Of a stretch of 64,000 nt of DNA, positions 9,316 to 17,585 are shown one piece after another. Numbering within the stretch: the first letter of the stretch is position 1; each line of letters begins with the position of its first letter. The position numbers and the translations under genes were made by a program. The DNA comes from Aminithiophilus ramosus (GTDB lineage: Bacteria; Synergistota; Synergistia; Synergistales; Aminithiophilaceae), in contig NZ_CP072943.1 in NCBI RefSeq assembly GCF_018069705.1, forward strand, positions 2,879,945 through 2,943,944. Direction: 5' to 3'. Below the pieces are notes generated by a model. The model saw nothing but the letters and a program-made list of their open reading frames with translations. It was not told the origin of the DNA and ran no database searches.

Positions 9316-9869
9316 GAGGAAAGGGCCCGGGTCCGCAGAAGGGGGACGAGACGGCGCGAGACGGCGGCGACGAGGCCGCAGAGGAGCAGATCGCCGCCGA
9401 CGCAGAGCAGAAAGCCGTAGGTCAGGGCCCACAGAAGGCCCCGGGGGTCGTCGAGCCAGAAGCGGTAGACGGCCCAGAGCCAGGAGACGCCCCAGAGATA
9501 GACGACGGCCAGGCCGGCCAGAGCGGCGCCGAAGGCCCCGGAGAGACGCGCCCCCCACCGTCGGGAGAGGAGGCTCGTCAGAGGGGCGCAAAGACAGAAA
9601 CCGACGAGATAGCCGAAGGTGGGCTGAAACACGTAGGCCGGACCGCCTCCTCCCGAAAAGAGGGGAAGGCCGGCCAGGCCCAGGGCCACGTAGAGGATCT
9701 GAGAGCGGAAGGCCCACCTGGGAGGAAGAAGAAAACCTGCCAGGGCACAGAAAAAAAACTGGAGCGTGAAGGGAACGAAGGGAAGGGGCACGCGAATGAA
9801 AGCGCCCACGGCCGTCAGGGCGGCGAAAAGGGCCGCCGCCACGGCGTGGCGCCGATCGGAAAGGACCAC
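9312..9869 (-). CDS. bioY: BioY biotin transporter substrate-binding subunit
   Basis: Integral membrane S component of an ECF-type biotin transporter, 185 residues with about six hydrophobic segments. The family motifs IRVPLPFVPFTLQ, LGLAGLPLFSGG and PTFGYLVGF are visible. It is the first gene of the biotin operon, which therefore codes for both uptake and late synthesis. No ECF A1/A2/T energising genes are nearby, so it uses either a shared module elsewhere or acts alone. Confidence 0.93.
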   Translation of the reverse strand: MVLSDRRHAVAAALFAALTAVGAFIRVPLPFVPFTLQFFFCALAGFLLPPRWAFRSQILYVALGLAGLPLFSGGGGPAYVFQPTFGYLVGFCLCAPLTSLLSRRWGARLSGAFGAALAGLAVVYLWGVSWLWAVYRFWLDDPRGLLWALTYGFLLCVGGDLLLCGLVAAVSRRLVPLLRTRALSS

Positions 9870-9947
9870 GGAAAAACCCCGCTTTCCTCAAGGGATTCGG
9901 AACCCGCCCTGCAGGAGCGGGCTCCAAAATAACCGCCCCGGCCCCTC

Positions 9948-9977
9948 GTGTCAAGTATAAAATAAATAGGTTGACAC
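9948..9977 (-). promoter_or_regulatory. BirA-type operator overlapping the bioYBDA promoter
   Basis: Inverted repeat GTGTCAA, 16 A+T-rich bases, TTGACAC, the architecture of biotin-repressor sites (TTGTnAACC spaced by 14-16 from GGTTnACAA). A -10 like TATACT is at 9959-9954 on the minus strand inside the repeat, so BirA bound to biotinyl-AMP would block transcription. Confidence 0.75.
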
Positions 9978-9982
9978 TAGGG

Positions 9983-10016
9983 AAAAGAAAAACCGCCGCC
10001 CCCGAAGGGGCGACGG
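9983..10016 (-). terminator. Intrinsic terminator after hsp20
   Basis: On the minus strand, a CCGTCGCCCC/GGGGCGGCGG stem with a TTCG tetraloop is followed by TTTTTCTTTT. It ends the hsp20 transcript just upstream of the biotin operator. Confidence 0.88.
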
Positions 10017-10067
10017 TCGGCCAAAGGAGAGGAAGGAAGGGAGACGCCTCGACGTCCCCCGAAGGGC

Positions 10068-10499
10068 TCAGCCCTTGAGCTGAAGGAGACGACCCTCCTC
10101 CTTGGCCTTCTTGGGAAGGCGGAGGGAGACGACGCCGTTCTCGAACTTCGCCTCGGCGCGATCGGCATCGACCTCGGTGGGAAGGCTCAGGCTGTAGTTG
10201 ACCTCGCTGCGGCGGCGGCAGCAGTGATAGGTCCGTCCCTCCTTCTCGCCCTGGGGCTCCTCGGACTGGCTCTTCCCCTTCAGGACGAGGTGGTCGGGGA
10301 AAAGACGGATCTCCACATCTTCGGGGGCGAGGCCGGGCGCGTCGACTTTGACGAAAAGATCGTCGCCCTCCTCGTAGATTTCAATGGGGAGATCCCGTCC
10401 GGCGGCGGAGTAGAGATTGCCGAAGCTCCGGAAGAAATCGTCGACCTCGGGGAAGACGGAAAGGGCACTGGGCCTGGACCAGCGGACTAAACTTCTCAT
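10068..10499 (-). CDS. Small heat shock protein, Hsp20/alpha-crystallin family
   Basis: ATP-independent holdase chaperone that binds unfolding proteins. 143 residues; the alpha-crystallin domain runs from about residue 38 (LPIEIYEEGDDLFVKVDAPG) to the ENGVVSLRLPK motif near 125. The ATG at 10499 has AAGGAGG nine bases upstream. It is a single-gene transcript with its own promoter and terminator. No HrcA-type CIRCE repeat is visible upstream. Confidence 0.93.
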   Translation of the reverse strand: MRSLVRWSRPSALSVFPEVDDFFRSFGNLYSAAGRDLPIEIYEEGDDLFVKVDAPGLAPEDVEIRLFPDHLVLKGKSQSEEPQGEKEGRTYHCCRRRSEVNYSLSLPTEVDADRAEAKFENGVVSLRLPKKAKEEGRLLQLKG

Positions 10500-10539
10500 G
10501 ACTCATACCTCCTTGACGGGGTGATTTCGAACTAGATCA

Positions 10540-10568
10540 AGGATAGTCAAAAGATCAGCTTTAGTCAA
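10540..10568 (-). promoter_or_regulatory. Promoter of hsp20
   Basis: Minus-strand TTGACT (10568-10563) and TATCCT (10545-10540) are separated by 17 bases, about 40 bases upstream of the start codon. This is a vegetative-type promoter. Confidence 0.6.
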
Positions 10569-10675
10569 ACATCAAAAAAGAGCCGGAATCGCCCCTCGTC
10601 GCGACAGGGAGAAATTATCGCCGGTTTTGGTCGGCTATCTCCTTTTTCCTCTCTTTTTCGCCTCTTTTACTCCCC

Positions 10676-11908
10676 CTAGCCTGCGCCTATCCGGAAGGCA
10701 TCGAAAAGGGTCGAGAAGGAGAAGTTCCCCACGGTCAGGTTGCGGTGCGTCCCCGCCTCGTCCGTGTTGGCCATGCCCTGGCGGAGGGCGGGAGAGGTGA
10801 TGCCCGTGCGGATGGAAAAGGAGGCCTCGATGTAGGCCGCCAGTTTGTCGCAGGATTTGAGGATCTTCCCGTCCAGGGGGAGCGAGCCCTCCCGTCGGGA
10901 GAGATGCTCCAGCTCGTCGAAGGAGAGCCCGCGCCGCTCTTCGCCCGAGGCGAAACGGATCTTGTTCTCGAACTCGTCTTCGGTGAAAAAGCGCAGCTCC
11001 TCCTGCCAGTGGAGGGGCAGAAGGGGGTAGATCCGCTCCTCCATGGCCTGACGCTCATACTTTTTGACGAGCTCGTCGAGGCCTTCGATGGAGTTCTTCA
11101 CCGGTGAGATGATGTCCCGCGTCAGCACCTCGGGCAGGTCATGGAAAAGGCCGCCCAGAAAGCCTCCGACTCGCCTTCGCGGCGAGGCGTCGATTTCGAG
11201 GGCCACAAGGTGGAAGAGGATGGCGACGAAGAGAAGGTGTTCGAGGACGGAGGTCTGGGGGATGCGGGGCGTCTGGGCCCAGCGTTTCTGGAAGCGGAGC
11301 TGGCCGACGAGGTCGACGAATTCGTAAACGCCTCTGTTCCTTCCGGCCAGGCCCCTCTGGAGAAGCATCTCCTCCACGGCCGCCAGGTCGCGGTGCTCGT
11401 TGATCTGCGACTCGATCTCCTCCCGCGTCTTCTCGATGCCCGATAGGGGACGGCTCAGGTCGTAGACGAGATCGAACTCCCACTGGGTGGCCATGTAGTG
11501 GGCTCCCTTGAGAAGGGCCTTTTCCCTGCGCCACCCGTCGGGATCGAGGAGATAGCGCCGGAATCGGCCGAAGAAGTTTCCGGCCAGCCCCGACAGATCG
11601 CCTTCGAGCTGGTCGAGGACCCAGAGGTTCACCCTCTCGCCCTGTTCGGCCATCATGCGGTGAAAGACGGGAGGCTTGATGTCGGTGAGGACGATGCGGT
11701 GGAGAAGCTCGAAGATCCCCCCCTCCAGCAGGGCCTCTCGGTCGACGGGACGCCCCCGGTCCTCTTCCGTGCGGGCGATGACGTAGGCGATGATCATTTT
11801 GTGGGCCTGTTTGGCCATCTCGGTGAACTGGATGGGACGGGGATGGTCGTTCCACCGTTCGATGGTGGAGGCCGAGAAAATCCTTTCGACGAGGGAGGGA
11901 GCGATCAC
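10676..11908 (-). CDS. HD-domain hydrolase, YfbR-like
   Basis: 410-residue metal-dependent phosphohydrolase-type protein. The HD core is in the middle: E223-H224 in TSVLEHLLFVA, the H256-D257 pair in LFHDLPEVLTRDI, and SPVK at 268-271. This order and the HD(x)PEVLT-D-I-(x)PVK signature match the YfbR 5'-deoxynucleotidase group (HD_3), although this protein is twice as long, with about 190 residues before the HD core. A role in nucleotide or deoxynucleotide clearance is inferred from the family. The gene stands alone; ATG at 11908 with AGGTACC/GGAGG-like RBS. Confidence 0.75.
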   Translation of the reverse strand: MIAPSLVERIFSASTIERWNDHPRPIQFTEMAKQAHKMIIAYVIARTEEDRGRPVDREALLEGGIFELLHRIVLTDIKPPVFHRMMAEQGERVNLWVLDQLEGDLSGLAGNFFGRFRRYLLDPDGWRREKALLKGAHYMATQWEFDLVYDLSRPLSGIEKTREEIESQINEHRDLAAVEEMLLQRGLAGRNRGVYEFVDLVGQLRFQKRWAQTPRIPQTSVLEHLLFVAILFHLVALEIDASPRRRVGGFLGGLFHDLPEVLTRDIISPVKNSIEGLDELVKKYERQAMEERIYPLLPLHWQEELRFFTEDEFENKIRFASGEERRGLSFDELEHLSRREGSLPLDGKILKSCDKLAAYIEASFSIRTGITSPALRQGMANTDEAGTHRNLTVGNFSFSTLFDAFRIGAG

Positions 11909-11977
11909 CGCGGGTACCTCCTTTGTGCCTTTTCCCCCATAAGGGCCCGGAGCCGCGCCGCTGGGCGGAACCCTCTC

Positions 11978-12745
11978 TCAGGGAACGGGCCTTTCCGCGA
12001 CGATCAGGAAGCGATGGAAGAGAAAATCCGCATATCCCCTTTCCTCCATCTCCTCGTTCAAGAGGCAAAGACGTCTGAAATAGCGGTCGACGGAAAAGTC
12101 CCCGATCTGCCAGGGAATGCATTTCAGGTAGTAGGCGAGGCTGTAGATGTCGTAGAACCTCATTTTACCGATATATTCATCGCATTTTGAAATTTTGAAT
12201 CCGGCATCGAGAAGGCTCTCCTTCGCCTCGAGCAGGCACCAGCCGTAATCGTCGGGCAGCGGCGCGCCGAGCGATGCGTTGATGTCCAGCCCGTTCATGC
12301 CGCCGACCTGCTGCGTGACGAATCTCGCCGGCTCTCGCGCGACCCTGGCGACTTCCCGGGCGGAAAAGGACTCGTGTCGGTTGATCACCAGGTCGAAAGA
12401 GCGGCTCTCGAAGGGAAGGACATCGCCATCGGCGATCTCGGCGACCCGGACGTTTTTCCGGCTCAGGCGCTCCCTCGCGATGGGGACGTTGGGGGCATAC
12501 CCCTCCGTCGCGCAGGCGATCGGAGGCAGGAGGGGCAGGGAATCGAGGAATTCGCCGCCTCCCGTTCCCATGTCCAGGAGGGCGTCGGCGCACGCCAGGG
12601 CCTCCGTAACGATCCGACGGTAACTCCAGGGCAGGGGATCTTCGATCACCCTGTCGCGAATGCGGGAGAAATCCCATCCCGAAAAGGGCTGGGCATATTC
12701 GGCTTCAAGCGCCGCGTGGAATTCCCGCTCGGTCACGCCTGCCAT
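11978..12745 (-). CDS. SAM-dependent class I methyltransferase
   Basis: 255-residue methyltransferase. The SAM-binding motif I is LLDMGTGGGEFL (about residues 57-68), followed by ATEGYAPNVPIA, DGDVLPFESRSFDLVINRHESF (motifs for acceptor and post-I) and a C-terminal RFLIVAERPVP strand. The substrate is unknown. The ATG at 12745 was chosen (GGAGGA about ten bases upstream); a GTG at 12736 is also possible and has GAGGAG at better spacing. The 288 bases upstream (12746-13033) contain nothing I can name. Confidence 0.82.
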   Translation of the reverse strand: MAGVTEREFHAALEAEYAQPFSGWDFSRIRDRVIEDPLPWSYRRIVTEALACADALLDMGTGGGEFLDSLPLLPPIACATEGYAPNVPIARERLSRKNVRVAEIADGDVLPFESRSFDLVINRHESFSAREVARVAREPARFVTQQVGGMNGLDINASLGAPLPDDYGWCLLEAKESLLDAGFKISKCDEYIGKMRFYDIYSLAYYLKCIPWQIGDFSVDRYFRRLCLLNEEMEERGYADFLFHRFLIVAERPVP

Positions 12746-13033
12746 CTCCTCTCTTCCTCCGCCGGGACGGTCTCTGGGATGGCCGCACCGCCAGGTGTTC
12801 GAGGCCACCGGTACCTGCGGCGTCTCATGCCGCAATCCTACACAAAACACCGGGACAGGGCAAGGTTCGTCGGCCCCGCCGAGGCCCCACGAAAAGGGGG
12901 GAACGGCCCCTTCCCGGTCATCCGACCGACAGGCGGCCTCGGCTTGCCTCGTGAATCGATCCCTCCTCCGCCCCTTTCCTCGACGCGCGGCAGGCCTTCC
13001 TCCCGAAGGCAAGGGCTTGAAAAAGGGGGCCGC

Positions 13034-13816
13034 TCAGGCAGGGAAGAAGGCCGTGACGACGAGGCTCATGCCCATGAGGAGAAGGAGCCCCAGGGCCACG
13101 GCGCGGAAGACCCTTTCGGGAAGGCGGCGGGCCAGCCGCAGCCCCAGCCAGGTCCCGGCGAGGAGGGCCGGCAGGCTCGCCGCCGCCAGCAGGAGCAGGG
13201 GACCGTCGAAGAGCCCCCGCAGGAGGAAGAGCAGCGACGTGACGACGTTGAGGCTGAGGAAATAGGCGGCCAGAGTGGCTCGGAAGGCCTCCTTCCCCAC
13301 CTCCTGGTTCGCCAGGAAAAGGATGACCGGCGGCCCGCTCATGGAGAGGCTGCCGTTGAGGATGCCGCTGAGAAGGCCGACGCCAAAAAGCGTCCCCCGC
13401 CCGGGCGTAAGGGGACGGCGAAAGCCGAAGGAAAGGGCCAGGGCCGATCCCGTCACGAAGAGACCGGCGACGAGGCGAAAAAGAGAGGCCGGCAGAAGGG
13501 CAAGGGCCGCCATCCCCAGGGGAAGGCCCGAGACGCCTCCCAGAAGGAGGCCCAGGACCGTCGCCCCCGTGGCGTGACGTCGGCTCTCGCCGAAGAGGAG
13601 GCCGTTCATGGCCAGACTGAGGAGGACCAGGAGGGGAACGACGACGTGGCGAGGGAAGAAAGGAAGCAGAAGGAGAACGGCGAAAAGGGAGAAGCCGAAT
13701 CCCGAGCAGCCCTGGAGAAGGCTGCCGAAAAAGACGGGACCGACCGCGTGCAGGACCTCCAGGATGGAAAACCTCCCCCTTCTCCCCCGCCGCTTTCGGG
13801 TTCTTTCCGGCGGCAA
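13034..13816 (-). CDS. TauE/SafE (TSUP) family membrane permease
   Basis: 260 residues with seven to eight hydrophobic segments and the two-repeat layout of TSUP transporters (GSLLQGCSGFGFSLFAVLLL near the N-terminus; GLLSGILNGSLSMSGPPVILF in the second half). Relatives move sulfite, sulfoacetate or other anions across the inner membrane. No neighbouring gene reveals the substrate. The ATG at 13816 is the first methionine, but no good ribosome-binding site precedes it, so the true start may be a non-ATG codon a little downstream after a GGGGGAGG. Confidence 0.8.
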   Translation of the reverse strand: MPPERTRKRRGRRGRFSILEVLHAVGPVFFGSLLQGCSGFGFSLFAVLLLLPFFPRHVVVPLLVLLSLAMNGLLFGESRRHATGATVLGLLLGGVSGLPLGMAALALLPASLFRLVAGLFVTGSALALSFGFRRPLTPGRGTLFGVGLLSGILNGSLSMSGPPVILFLANQEVGKEAFRATLAAYFLSLNVVTSLLFLLRGLFDGPLLLLAAASLPALLAGTWLGLRLARRLPERVFRAVALGLLLLMGMSLVVTAFFPA

Positions 13817-14043
13817 CGATCCGCGCCGCAGAGCCGACGGGGCCTTACGTCCTTATTGTAGCCCCAGGGCTCGCTGGGGGCACTCCTCCTTTTTCCTGCC
13901 GACGGCGACGCTCGACGGAAAAGGCCTCTCCCGCTTCGGACTTCCGATATTTCAGCAAAGACTTTGACAAAGCCCGTCAACGAAGCCATTGTCTGCTACA
14001 ATGCTCTGTAAAAGTTCATCCTACTCTTTTGGAGGCGATTGAC

Positions 14044-15021
14044 GTGAAAAAAAGTTTATCGGCGCTTTTCATCCTGGCATTCTGCATCTTCTCCCTGCCC
14101 GTCGCCGGCCAAGCCGCGATGACCATCAAGATCGGCCACGTCCTCAACACCGACCACTCCTGGAACACCTGCCTTCTGGGACTGGCCGAGGACGTGAAGA
14201 ACGCCACGGAGGGACGGGTCCTCATTCAGGTCTACCCCAGCAGCCAGCTGGGAAACGAGAAGGACCTCATCGAAGGCCTTACCCTTCAGACCGTCGACGG
14301 AGGGCTCATCGGCGGCGGTTCCTTCCAGTCCATCGAACCCAAGCTGGGCATCGAGGCTCTTCCCTACGCCTGGCCGACTCACGAGGCCGCCTACCGCGCC
14401 CTCGACGGGGAGCTGGGCGATCGCCTGCTCAAGCTTCTGGCCGATAAGGGCGTCGTGGGGCTCTCCTGGTGGGAGAACGGCTTCCGCCATCTGACGAACA
14501 GCAAGAAGCCCATCGTCGTTCCCGCCGACCTCCAGGGGATGAAGATCCGCGTCACGCCCGACAAGATGCGTCTCGACACCTTCGAGACGCTGGGCGCCTC
14601 TCCTATGCCCATCAACTTCGGGGAACTTTACACGGCTCTTCAGCAGGGCGTCGTCGACGGCCAGGAAAACCCCTTCGCCATCATCTATTCCAGCGCCTTC
14701 TACGAGGTCCAGAAGTACCTCTCCCTGTCGGGCCATATCTGGGGATCGGCCCTCCTCTGCGTCAACCCCTCGGTCTGGGCCAAGCTCTCCCCTCAGGATC
14801 AGGCGACGGTGCGCGAGCTGGCCGCCAAGTGGCGCGACGAACAGCGCCGTCAGACAATCGCCCAGGAGGAGGAGTTCCTGGCCAAGCTCAAGGAAAAGGG
14901 CATGGAAATCAACGAAGTCGATAAAGGAGCTTTCCAGGCGGCCGTTCAGGAGGTCTGGGGACGTTACGAGGATGTCTTCGGCGCCGACCTGCTCGACCTG
15001 GTCCGGAAATACGGGCATTAA
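14044..15021 (+). CDS. dctP: TRAP transporter substrate-binding protein DctP
   Basis: Periplasmic solute receptor, 325 residues, with a signal peptide ending near AGQAAM and mature start IKIGHVLNTDHSW. The family core with GGLIGGG, QGMKIRV and the substrate carboxylate-binding Arg region (KIRVTPDKMR) is present, as is VDGQENPF. The start is GTG at 14044 with GGAGG eight bases upstream; a TTG at 14029 is less likely. It heads a three-gene DctPQM operon. The solute is a carboxylate or amino-acid-like anion, not determinable here. A TACAAT hexamer at 13997-14002 may be the -10. Confidence 0.92.
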   Translation: MKKSLSALFILAFCIFSLPVAGQAAMTIKIGHVLNTDHSWNTCLLGLAEDVKNATEGRVLIQVYPSSQLGNEKDLIEGLTLQTVDGGLIGGGSFQSIEPKLGIEALPYAWPTHEAAYRALDGELGDRLLKLLADKGVVGLSWWENGFRHLTNSKKPIVVPADLQGMKIRVTPDKMRLDTFETLGASPMPINFGELYTALQQGVVDGQENPFAIIYSSAFYEVQKYLSLSGHIWGSALLCVNPSVWAKLSPQDQATVRELAAKWRDEQRRQTIAQEEEFLAKLKEKGMEINEVDKGAFQAAVQEVWGRYEDVFGADLLDLVRKYGH

Positions 15022-15030
15022 CCCGGCTCC

Positions 15031-15510
15031 ATGACAACCCGAAAGAAAAACGGTCTCGAGAGGGCCCTGCGCCCTCTCGAGATTCTGCTCACTCTGGCCC
15101 TCATCGGCGTCTTTTTCGAGGTCATCCTGGAAGTCTCCTTCCGTTACCTCCTCCATCGCCCCCTGGCCTGGGGAAGCGAGTTTTCCCAGACGGTCCTCGT
15201 CTGGATCACCTTCGTCGGATCGGCCCTGGCCCTCTTCCGGGGGGAGCACATGTCCGTCAACCTGGTCATGAACTGCGTCCGATCGCCGAGGAAACGGCTT
15301 GTCCTTCAGATCATCGGCGGTCTGTCCGTTCTCGCCTTCCTTGTCATCGCCTTCCACGGAGGCATCCAGGTCACCCAGAGGACGTGGACGATGAAGACGA
15401 CGGCCCTCCAGATGCCGGCCGGCATCCTCTACCTGGCCTTCCCCGTCGGCTGTCTCATCATGGTCCCCGCCGTTCTCCGCGACCTCTACCTGAAAATCCG
15501 CAAGGAGTGA
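15031..15510 (+). CDS. dctQ: TRAP transporter small membrane subunit DctQ
   Basis: 159 residues with four membrane segments. It has the DctQ signature FRYLLHRPLAWGSEFSQ and VGSALALFRGEHM. It starts nine bases after dctP and ends seven bases before dctM, so the three are one unit. It forms the membrane complex with DctM in sodium-driven uptake. Confidence 0.92.
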   Translation: MTTRKKNGLERALRPLEILLTLALIGVFFEVILEVSFRYLLHRPLAWGSEFSQTVLVWITFVGSALALFRGEHMSVNLVMNCVRSPRKRLVLQIIGGLSVLAFLVIAFHGGIQVTQRTWTMKTTALQMPAGILYLAFPVGCLIMVPAVLRDLYLKIRKE

Positions 15511-15517
15511 GCCCCTC

Positions 15518-16792
15518 ATGCTGACCCTCATGGGCGTCCTCTCCATAGCCATCCTGCTGGGCATTCCCATCGCTTTCGCCATCGCCCTTTCCGGAACGGC
15601 CTACCTGCTCTTCGAATCGACGGTGCCCGTTCTCGTCGTCGCCCAGAGGATGGTCGTCGGCGTCGACTCCTTCACCCTTCTGGCCATCCCTCTCTTCCTT
15701 CTGGCGGGAGCCCTCATGGCCGAGGGCGACATCACGCCCCGCATCATGCGCTTCGCCTCCAGCCTGGTCGGCCACATCCCCGGCGGCCTTGCCATGGTCA
15801 TGATCGTCTCCTGCATGCTCTTCGGGGCCATCTCCGGATCGGGGGTGGCCGACGTGGCCGCCATCGGCTCCATCATGCTTCCGGCCATGAAAAACCAGGG
15901 CTACAAAGTGCCCTTCAGCGCCGCCCTTCTGGGCTGCGCCGGCTCTCTGGGGACGATCATCCCCCCCAGCATCGTCATGGTCGTTCTCGGCGTCAGCATG
16001 GGAACGTCCATCGGCAAGCTCTTTCTGGGCGGGATCATCCCCGGCCTGCTCACCGGCGGCGCCCTCATGCTCATCTCCTATCTCTTCGCCATCAAGGACA
16101 GGTACCCGCGCATGGCGCGCGCCTCGGCCAGAGAGGTTTTCGACGCCTTCCGAGGCGCCATCCTGCCTCTGATGACGCCGGCCATCATCATCGGAGGCAT
16201 CCTGGAGGGCATCTTCACCGCCACGGAGGCAGGGGCCGTCGCGGCCCTCTACGCCCTGGTCCTCTCCGTTTTCGTCTACCGCAAGGTCACCTGGCGCCGC
16301 GTTCTGGAGATCGCCTTCGACGTGGCCCGCACGAGCGCCGTCGTCCTTTTCATCATCTCCGCCGCCAACCTTTTCGGCTGGGTCCTGACGGCGGAGGACA
16401 TCCCCCAGAAGGTGGCCTCGGCCATCCTCGCCCTTTCCGACAACTACTGGGTCATTCTTCTGCTCTTCAACCTTCTTCTGCTGGTGCTGGGAATGTTCAT
16501 GGAGACCATCGCCATCGTCATCATCCTCATTCCCATCTTCTTCCCCATCATGCAGCAGCTGGGCGTCGACCCCGTCCATCTGGGCGTCATGATCTGCGTC
16601 AATCTGGCCATCGGCGCCAACACGCCGCCGCTGGGAATCGACCTGATTACGGCCTGCAAGGTCGCCGATATTCCCTACGAGGATTCTTTCCGCTACATCT
16701 TTCCCTTCCTGGCGGCCATGGCCTTCGCCCTGATCCTGATCCTCTTCTTCCCGGCCCTCGTCACGTTCATTCCCAACCACGTTTTCTCCTGA
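15518..16792 (+). CDS. dctM: TRAP transporter large membrane subunit DctM
   Basis: 424 residues with about twelve membrane segments. The family motifs IPLFLLAGALMAEG, MLFGAISGSGVADVAAIGSIM, GTIIPPSIVMVVLG and ANTPPLGIDL are present. It is the ion-coupled permease subunit of the system and the last gene of the operon. It is followed at once by an inverted-repeat terminator shared with the convergent cupin gene. Confidence 0.94.
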   Translation: MLTLMGVLSIAILLGIPIAFAIALSGTAYLLFESTVPVLVVAQRMVVGVDSFTLLAIPLFLLAGALMAEGDITPRIMRFASSLVGHIPGGLAMVMIVSCMLFGAISGSGVADVAAIGSIMLPAMKNQGYKVPFSAALLGCAGSLGTIIPPSIVMVVLGVSMGTSIGKLFLGGIIPGLLTGGALMLISYLFAIKDRYPRMARASAREVFDAFRGAILPLMTPAIIIGGILEGIFTATEAGAVAALYALVLSVFVYRKVTWRRVLEIAFDVARTSAVVLFIISAANLFGWVLTAEDIPQKVASAILALSDNYWVILLLFNLLLLVLGMFMETIAIVIILIPIFFPIMQQLGVDPVHLGVMICVNLAIGANTPPLGIDLITACKVADIPYEDSFRYIFPFLAAMAFALILILFFPALVTFIPNHVFS

Positions 16793-16797
16793 TCGAC

Positions 16798-16825
16798 AAA
16801 GGGGCGGCCCGAAGGCCGCCCCTTT
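16798..16825. terminator. Shared terminator between dctM and the cupin gene
   Basis: Twelve-base perfect arms AAAGGGGCGGCC / GGCCGCCCCTTT around a CGAA loop, then TTTCATTT on the plus strand. The end abuts the cupin stop codon, so it serves both convergent transcripts. Confidence 0.85.
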
Positions 16826-17169
16826 CATTTCCGCGCCACGACGGCGAAAAAGATCAACGCTCCCTTTCCCGTGTTCCGGAGGCCGTGCGAACTTCCCCTC
16901 TGCGTGACGAAAAGGTCGCCCGGCCCGACAGGACAGGAGCCCTCGTCGGAGAGAAAGATCCCCTCCCCGGAAAGGATGGCGTAGACCTCCTCGTCGTCGT
17001 CGTGCCGGTGAAAGCCGACGGAGCTCCCCGGCTCCAGCTCGATCCGCGCCGCCAGCGTCACGGCGCCCTCTCCTCCCGCCAGGGGAGCGGGAAACAACGT
17101 GGCGCGTCCCTCTCCGCCACGAAGCTTTTCCCCGACGACGCCCTCTTTCGACTGCCCGATCGAGGCCAT
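16825..17169 (-). CDS. Small cupin-domain protein
   Basis: 114 residues forming a single cupin barrel. Metal-ligand motif 1 is FHRHDDDEEVYAILSGEG and motif 2 is GDLFVTQRGSSHGLRN. Such small cupins bind a metal and act as sensors, isomerases or dioxygenases, and the function here is open. The ATG at 17169 has a strong GGAGGAGGAGG. It is the last gene after ArsR, permease and the mini-ATPase, which hints at a metal- or metalloid-related role. Confidence 0.85.
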   Translation of the reverse strand: MASIGQSKEGVVGEKLRGGEGRATLFPAPLAGGEGAVTLAARIELEPGSSVGFHRHDDDEEVYAILSGEGIFLSDEGSCPVGPGDLFVTQRGSSHGLRNTGKGALIFFAVVARK

Positions 17170-17195
17170 AAACCTCCTCCTCCTTTCGCTTTCCT

Positions 17196-17516
17196 CTACT
17201 CCTTTTCCCTCCAGGTCAGCAGCCGCGACGAATTGACGATGACGGCGACGGACCCCACGTTGTGCACCAAAGCTCCCGTGACGGGGCTGAGAAGGCCCGA
17301 AACGGCCAGGGAGACCAGGACGTCGGCCCTCACATCGAAGGCCGTCACAAGGCCGACGACGGCTCCCCTCACGATGGGAGCGCCGCAGAGGACGATGGCG
17401 ATCCAGGCCGGATCGAAGGGAAGAGGGTCTACGCGGAAAAAACTCGCCGCCAGGGCGGGAAGGGAAACGGAGAGGAACAGGAGGGTCCTCCTCTCCTCGT
17501 CTTTCAGAAATCGCAT
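17196..17516 (-). CDS. Miniature P1B-ATPase-like membrane protein (catalytic domains absent)
   Basis: 106 residues with three to four hydrophobic segments. The middle part, AWIAIVLCGAPIVRGAV then FDVRADVLVSLA, matches the early membrane helices of heavy-metal P1B ATPases. The end, LVHNVGSVAVIVNSSRLL, matches their last helix. The A, P and N domains and the CPC metal motif that should lie between are missing, and the join is in frame with an open reading frame and its own start. It sits between a metal permease and a cupin in an ArsR-headed operon. It is either a stable relic or a small accessory protein. Family likeness seen by eye only. Confidence 0.65.
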   Translation of the reverse strand: MRFLKDEERRTLLFLSVSLPALAASFFRVDPLPFDPAWIAIVLCGAPIVRGAVVGLVTAFDVRADVLVSLAVSGLLSPVTGALVHNVGSVAVIVNSSRLLTWREKE

Positions 17517-17585
17517 CCGTCGATGACGCTCCTCTCCATGTCGTCTGTCGGGCCCCGCCTCGGGAGCGGCGAGACCCGGCCCGGT

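Noticed and set aside
13950..14043. TTGACA (13964-13969) and TACAAT (13997-14002) before dctP as a promoter pair
   Set aside because: The spacing is 27 bases, too long for sigma70; only the -10 is kept as possible.
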